From Betaproteobacteria bacterium UBA5216 (GTDB lineage: Bacteria; Pseudomonadota; Gammaproteobacteria; Burkholderiales; SG8-41): DNA of 19,659 bases. Where the stretch lies: NCBI GenBank assembly GCA_002412495.1, contig DHVE01000099.1, forward strand, positions 1 through 19,659, read 5' to 3'. The position numbers and the translations under genes were made by a program. Shown here in pieces: positions 16,785 to 19,659 of the stretch (the stretch's first letter is position 1; each line of letters begins with the position of its first letter). The notes beneath the pieces are model-generated. The model did not search any database, was not told the origin of the DNA, and saw only the letters and a program-made list of their open reading frames with translations.

Positions 16785-17615
16785 TCAGTTAAAAAAATTC
16801 ACTACCGCATCGAGGCCACCGTAACTGATGGCATGCGTGGTTTGCCCGCGCACGATCGGCTTGGCGTGATACGCCACGCTCACGCCGCATTCCGCCATGA
16901 ACTTCAGATCGTTCGCGCCATCGCCCATGCCGATGATTTGTTCGCGGCGTATGCCGAGTAGGTCGCGCACCCGCAGTAACTCATCGCGCTTGGCATCGGC
17001 GTTGACGATACGTCCGACGATTTCGCCGGTCAACTTGCCACCGCTGACGGCGAGCGTATTGGAGTGGGTGTAGTCGAGGCCGAGGCGCGGTTTCAGCAGA
17101 TTAGTGACATGAGTGAAGCCGCCGGATACCAGCAGCGTCTTGATGCCGTGCTTTTGGGCAGCGGCGAGCAGGGTTTCCGCGCCCGGCGAGAGCCGTACGC
17201 GCTCGTCGTACACGCGCCGTAACGCGCTTTCATCGAGGCCCTTCAACACGGCCACGCGCCGCCGCAGGCTTTCGTTGTATTCAATCTCGCCGCGCATCGC
17301 CTGTTCGGTGATGGCGGCCACCTGCGGTTTCAAGCCGACGAGAGCGGCGAGTTCGTCGATGGTTTCGATGGTGATGAGTGTGGAATCCATGTCCATCACC
17401 AGCAGTCTGAAATCCGCCAGGCGGCGGTCTTCCGGAATGAAGGCGAAATCCAGTTTGGATGCTTCGCACAGCGTGGCGATGTCGGGCGCGGGTTGCGCAT
17501 TGCGCAAGCGAAAGGCCGATGCCGAAATTTGTTCAATACCAGACGCGCCGGCTGTTTTTGCGAGCGCCTTGAGATCGCCGGTTTCGATCTGCGCGCCTTG
17601 AATGATCAGAAGCAT
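16785..17615 (-). CDS. serB: Phosphoserine phosphatase SerB
   Basis: SerB hydrolyses phosphoserine to serine, the last step of the phosphorylated serine pathway. The 276-residue protein has an N-terminal ACT-like regulatory part (about 1-65). A HAD phosphatase domain follows with DMDST (D75 nucleophile, D77 acid/base), LLVSGGF (motif II, S164), K209 (motif III, with NADAKRDEL) and GMGDGANDLKFM (motif IV, 230-240). The cap segment has IEYNESLRRRVAVLKGL, typical of SerB. Serine is the substrate of CysE at the other end of the window, although the two loci are not linked transcriptionally. The gene starts 11 bases after the carbonic-anhydrase-like gene on the same strand, so they probably share a transcript. 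The two preceding genes on this strand are unrelated in function. Confidence 0.95.
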   Translation of the reverse strand: MLLIIQGAQIETGDLKALAKTAGASGIEQISASAFRLRNAQPAPDIATLCEASKLDFAFIPEDRRLADFRLLVMDMDSTLITIETIDELAALVGLKPQVAAITEQAMRGEIEYNESLRRRVAVLKGLDESALRRVYDERVRLSPGAETLLAAAQKHGIKTLLVSGGFTHVTNLLKPRLGLDYTHSNTLAVSGGKLTGEIVGRIVNADAKRDELLRVRDLLGIRREQIIGMGDGANDLKFMAECGVSVAYHAKPIVRGQTTHAISYGGLDAVVNFFN

Positions 17616-17626
17616 GGGGATATCGG

Positions 17627-18154
17627 CTACGGCGTATCGTCGATTTTGAGTTCAACCTTGTACCGCTTCGCGCGCTCGGCGTAATTATCCGCAACGCTGT
17701 TGAAGAACGCGATTTCTTCCGGGCGCAGCTCACGCACGACTTTTCCGGGCGAGCCCATTACCATCACGCCGTCAGGGATGACTTTTTTCTCGGTGATCAG
17801 CGAGTTGGCGCCGATCACGCAGTTCTTGCCGATTTTTGCGCCGTTGAGCACCACGCTGTTGATGCCGATCAGCGTGCCGTCGCCGATGGTGCAGCCGTGG
17901 ATCATCGACTTGTGACCGATGCTGACACCCTTGCCGAGCAGGATGGGAAACCCGGGGTCGGAATGCAGCACGCAGCCGTCCTGCACTTGCGAGTGGTCGC
18001 CGATGGTGATGAGATCGTTGTCGCCGCGCACCACGCTGTTAAACCAGATACTGACATCGCGTCCGAGAATGACGTTGCCGATGACGTGCGCGCCGGGCGC
18101 GATCCAGTAATCACCGTGCGTTATGACGCGATGCGCGCTCAATGAGTATTTCAT
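17627..18154 (-). CDS. Gamma-carbonic-anhydrase-like hexapeptide protein (YrdA/PaaY type)
   Basis: The 175-residue protein is a left-handed beta-helix of hexapeptide repeats that forms trimers. It carries the full gamma-class metal-site pattern: H64 (VLHSD), H81 and H86 (GHKSMIHG), plus the R43-G-D45 and Q58-D59 positions that shape the site. The C terminus has PGKVVRELRPEEIAFF, typical of the YrdA/CaiE/PaaY branch. Many of these are of uncertain activity, ranging from carbonic anhydrase to thioesterase; metal binding is likely, the reaction is not proven. The protein begins MKYSLSAHRV. An ATAACCAATTG motif lies 19 bases before the ATG. It sits 49 bases after the flavoprotein gene and is followed closely by serB. 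Confidence 0.9.
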   Translation of the reverse strand: MKYSLSAHRVITHGDYWIAPGAHVIGNVILGRDVSIWFNSVVRGDNDLITIGDHSQVQDGCVLHSDPGFPILLGKGVSIGHKSMIHGCTIGDGTLIGINSVVLNGAKIGKNCVIGANSLITEKKVIPDGVMVMGSPGKVVRELRPEEIAFFNSVADNYAERAKRYKVELKIDDTP

Positions 18155-18203
18155 AATAAAATCAATTGGTTATGTTATTGTCGTGGCGTGAAGCGAGTGC
18201 GGA

Positions 18204-19436
18204 TTATAGCGGAGTGCGCGTGTGCAACCAATGTGTCACGCCCGCCCCCGCCGCGCGTCCGCTGGCGAAACACGCGGTGAGCAAATAGCCGCCGGTGGGG
18301 GCTTCCCAATCGAGCATTTCGCCGGCGCAGAAAACGCCGGGCAAGCCGCGCAGCATCAGGGTTTCAGTGAGCGCGTCGAAGGTGACGCCGCCCGCGCTGC
18401 TGATCGCTTCATCGAGCGGGCGCGGTGCGGTGAGCGTGAGCGGCAACGACTTGATAAGCGCCGCCAGCCGCGCGGGATCGGCAAGGTCCGTGCTGCTCGC
18501 TATCTCGCGCAACAAGCCGGCTTTCACGCCGCTGATGCCCGCCTGATGTTGCAAATGGTTGGACAGCGAGCGCTTGCCGCGCGACGACGATAAATCGCAT
18601 ACGAGCCGTTGCGCATCGCGGCCCGGGGCGAGGTCGAGATAAAGCCTGGCATGTCCCTGCGCGGCGATAGCATCACGCAGCGGAGCGGACAACGCGTACA
18701 CCACGCCCCCTTCGAGTCCGTGCTCCGTGAGCATGCATTCGCCGGGCTGACGATAGGTCGCGCCACTGCTATCGGTGCATGACGCGATGACCGATTTCAC
18801 CGGTTGCCCGGCGTAGCGCGTGCGCAGATGGTCACTCCATGTGCAATCGAAGCCGCAATTGGCGGGCTGCAAGGGGGCGATGTTGACACCGCGCGCGGCG
18901 AGCAGCGGTGCCCATGCGCCGTCCGATCCCAGCCGCGCCCAACTTCCGCCGCCCAACGCGAGCAACGTGGCATCGGATTGCACGCAGACTGCGCCTTGTG
19001 GCGTGTCGAATTGCAGTGCACCGTCTTCATCCCATCCGCGCCAGCGATGGCGCATGTGAAATGCCACGCCCGCCGCGCGCAGCCGATGCAGCCATGCGCG
19101 CAGCAGCGGCGCGGCCTTCATGTCCTTCGGAAATACGCGGCCCGATGAACCGGCAAAGGTTTCAAAGCCGAGAGCGTGCGCCCACGCGCGCAAGGCGTCC
19201 GGCCCGAATGCATTCAGCCACGGCTCGACACGGGGGCGCCGTGCGCCATACCGCGCGAGAAATGCATCCAGCGGCTCGGTATGCGTGAGATTCAACCCGC
19301 CCTTGCCGGCCATCAGAAACTTGCGCCCCACCGATGGCATGGCATCGTAAACGTCGACCTGCGCGCCGCCAGCGGCGATGACCTCCGCTGCCATCAGCCC
19401 TGTTGGGCCGCCACCGATGATGCTGATTTTATTCAT
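18204..19436 (-). CDS. NAD(P)/FAD-dependent oxidoreductase, HI0933/PP4765 type
   Basis: This flavoprotein of unknown reaction has about 410 residues. It begins with a Rossmann FAD-binding motif IIGGGPTGLMAAEVIAAGG (6-24), then the family-specific VGRKFLMAGKGGLNLTHTEP (37-55). The middle part has LALGGGSWARLGSDG and TEHGLEGGVVYALSAPLRDAI. The C-terminal FAD-contacting block is FCAGEMLDWEAPTGGYLLTACFASGRAAG. The LDLAPGRDA ... LVCDL stretch fits the PP4765 subgroup rather than the RsuA-adjacent HI0933 subgroup. I prefer the ATG at 19436 because the FAD motif starts three residues in; an in-frame ATG at 19463 would add nine residues without conserved sequence. No good Shine-Dalgarno precedes either. 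It lies between the pyrophosphatase terminator and the hexapeptide gene. Confidence 0.88.
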   Translation of the reverse strand: MNKISIIGGGPTGLMAAEVIAAGGAQVDVYDAMPSVGRKFLMAGKGGLNLTHTEPLDAFLARYGARRPRVEPWLNAFGPDALRAWAHALGFETFAGSSGRVFPKDMKAAPLLRAWLHRLRAAGVAFHMRHRWRGWDEDGALQFDTPQGAVCVQSDATLLALGGGSWARLGSDGAWAPLLAARGVNIAPLQPANCGFDCTWSDHLRTRYAGQPVKSVIASCTDSSGATYRQPGECMLTEHGLEGGVVYALSAPLRDAIAAQGHARLYLDLAPGRDAQRLVCDLSSSRGKRSLSNHLQHQAGISGVKAGLLREIASSTDLADPARLAALIKSLPLTLTAPRPLDEAISSAGGVTFDALTETLMLRGLPGVFCAGEMLDWEAPTGGYLLTACFASGRAAGAGVTHWLHTRTPL

Positions 19437-19544
19437 GAGGCATTGCTGGTTACGCGCTGACATTTGGAGTGCGGGAACTTGCTCCCGCTTCGATATCGTT
19501 GACGATACCGCGGGTCAGAAAGCGGCGACAATCCGCCGCACCAC

Positions 19545-19581
19545 ACATAAAAACAAAACGGGGACGCACTTGCGTCCCCGT
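19545..19581 (-). terminator. Strong intrinsic terminator after hppA
   Basis: On the - strand, the 11-bp arms ACGGGGACGCA and TGCGTCCCCGT (19581-19571 and 19568-19558) form a GC-rich stem with a tight ACTT-type loop. A TTTTGTTTTT tail follows. It lies about 20 bases past the hppA stop codon and should end that transcript before the flavoprotein gene. Confidence 0.9.
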
Positions 19582-19602
19582 CAAGTAATCAAGCTTTGTC
19601 TA

Positions 19603-19659
19603 TTACAGCAGCGGCACGATCAACAGCGCCACGATGTTGATGATCTTGATCAGCGGATT
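19603..19659 (-). CDS. hppA: C terminus of membrane proton-translocating pyrophosphatase (HppA), truncated by window end
   Basis: Eighteen codons plus TAA enter from the right edge and translate as NPLIKIINIVALLIVPLL. This is the highly conserved last membrane helix and end of H+-translocating pyrophosphatases, which couple pyrophosphate hydrolysis to proton (or Na+) pumping across the inner membrane. The strong terminator right after the stop codon supports this as a true gene end. The catalytic part lies outside the window, so the ion specificity cannot be judged. Confidence 0.8.
   Translation of the reverse strand, partial: NPLIKIINIVALLIVPLL

Noticed and set aside
19494..19540. Short palindromes before the flavoprotein gene (GCGGCG/CGCCGC and TATCGT/ACGATA)
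   Set aside because: Stems of six bases in GC-rich DNA are expected by chance and there is no T-run or known operator pattern.

Overview
The window is a dense stretch of Gram-negative chromosome. Gene family types, GC-rich codon use, an orphan TctC-type binding protein and the trmJ-cysE-iscR order all suggest a betaproteobacterium. I cannot place it below class from the sequence alone. No tRNA, rRNA, CRISPR array, insertion sequence or phage gene was seen.

Left part (1-9387, + strand): an iron-sulfur cluster assembly locus. It runs trmJ (5' end cut off), cysE, iscR, an IscS/NifS-type cysteine desulfurase, an IscA-type carrier, sufB, sufC, sufD, sufS, sufU and an Nfu-type carrier. The start of a classical isc operon is joined directly to a complete SUF operon. 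iscU, hscB, hscA and fdx are absent from this stretch. Two tandem sites matching the IscR type-1 operator lie between cysE and iscR, so the operon is probably under Fe-S-sensitive autorepression. CysE makes O-acetylserine for cysteine, the desulfurases take sulfur from cysteine, SufBC2D builds the cluster, and IscA and Nfu deliver it.

Middle (9388-12853, - strand): a lower-GC accessory segment. It holds a SulP-family anion transporter with a STAS domain split by a one-base frameshift, a small secreted Adhesin_E-like protein, a 120-residue protein with one N-terminal membrane segment, and about 450 bases with no recognisable gene.

Right part (12854-16781, + strand): a YdjM-like membrane protein, an M48 zinc-protease lipoprotein, and a TctC-type solute-binding protein followed two bases later by a D-2-hydroxyacid dehydrogenase.

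Far right (19659-16785, - strand): the last 18 codons of a membrane proton-pumping pyrophosphatase with a clear terminator, then a flavoprotein of the HI0933/PP4765 type, a gamma-carbonic-anhydrase-like hexapeptide protein and serB.

The most notable points are the IscR-controlled Isc/Suf hybrid operon using SufU in a Gram-negative setting, a heptad repeat family at two of its junctions, and an AT-rich motif (core ATAACCAATTG) upstream of several unrelated genes. I found no evidence for a wholly novel system here.
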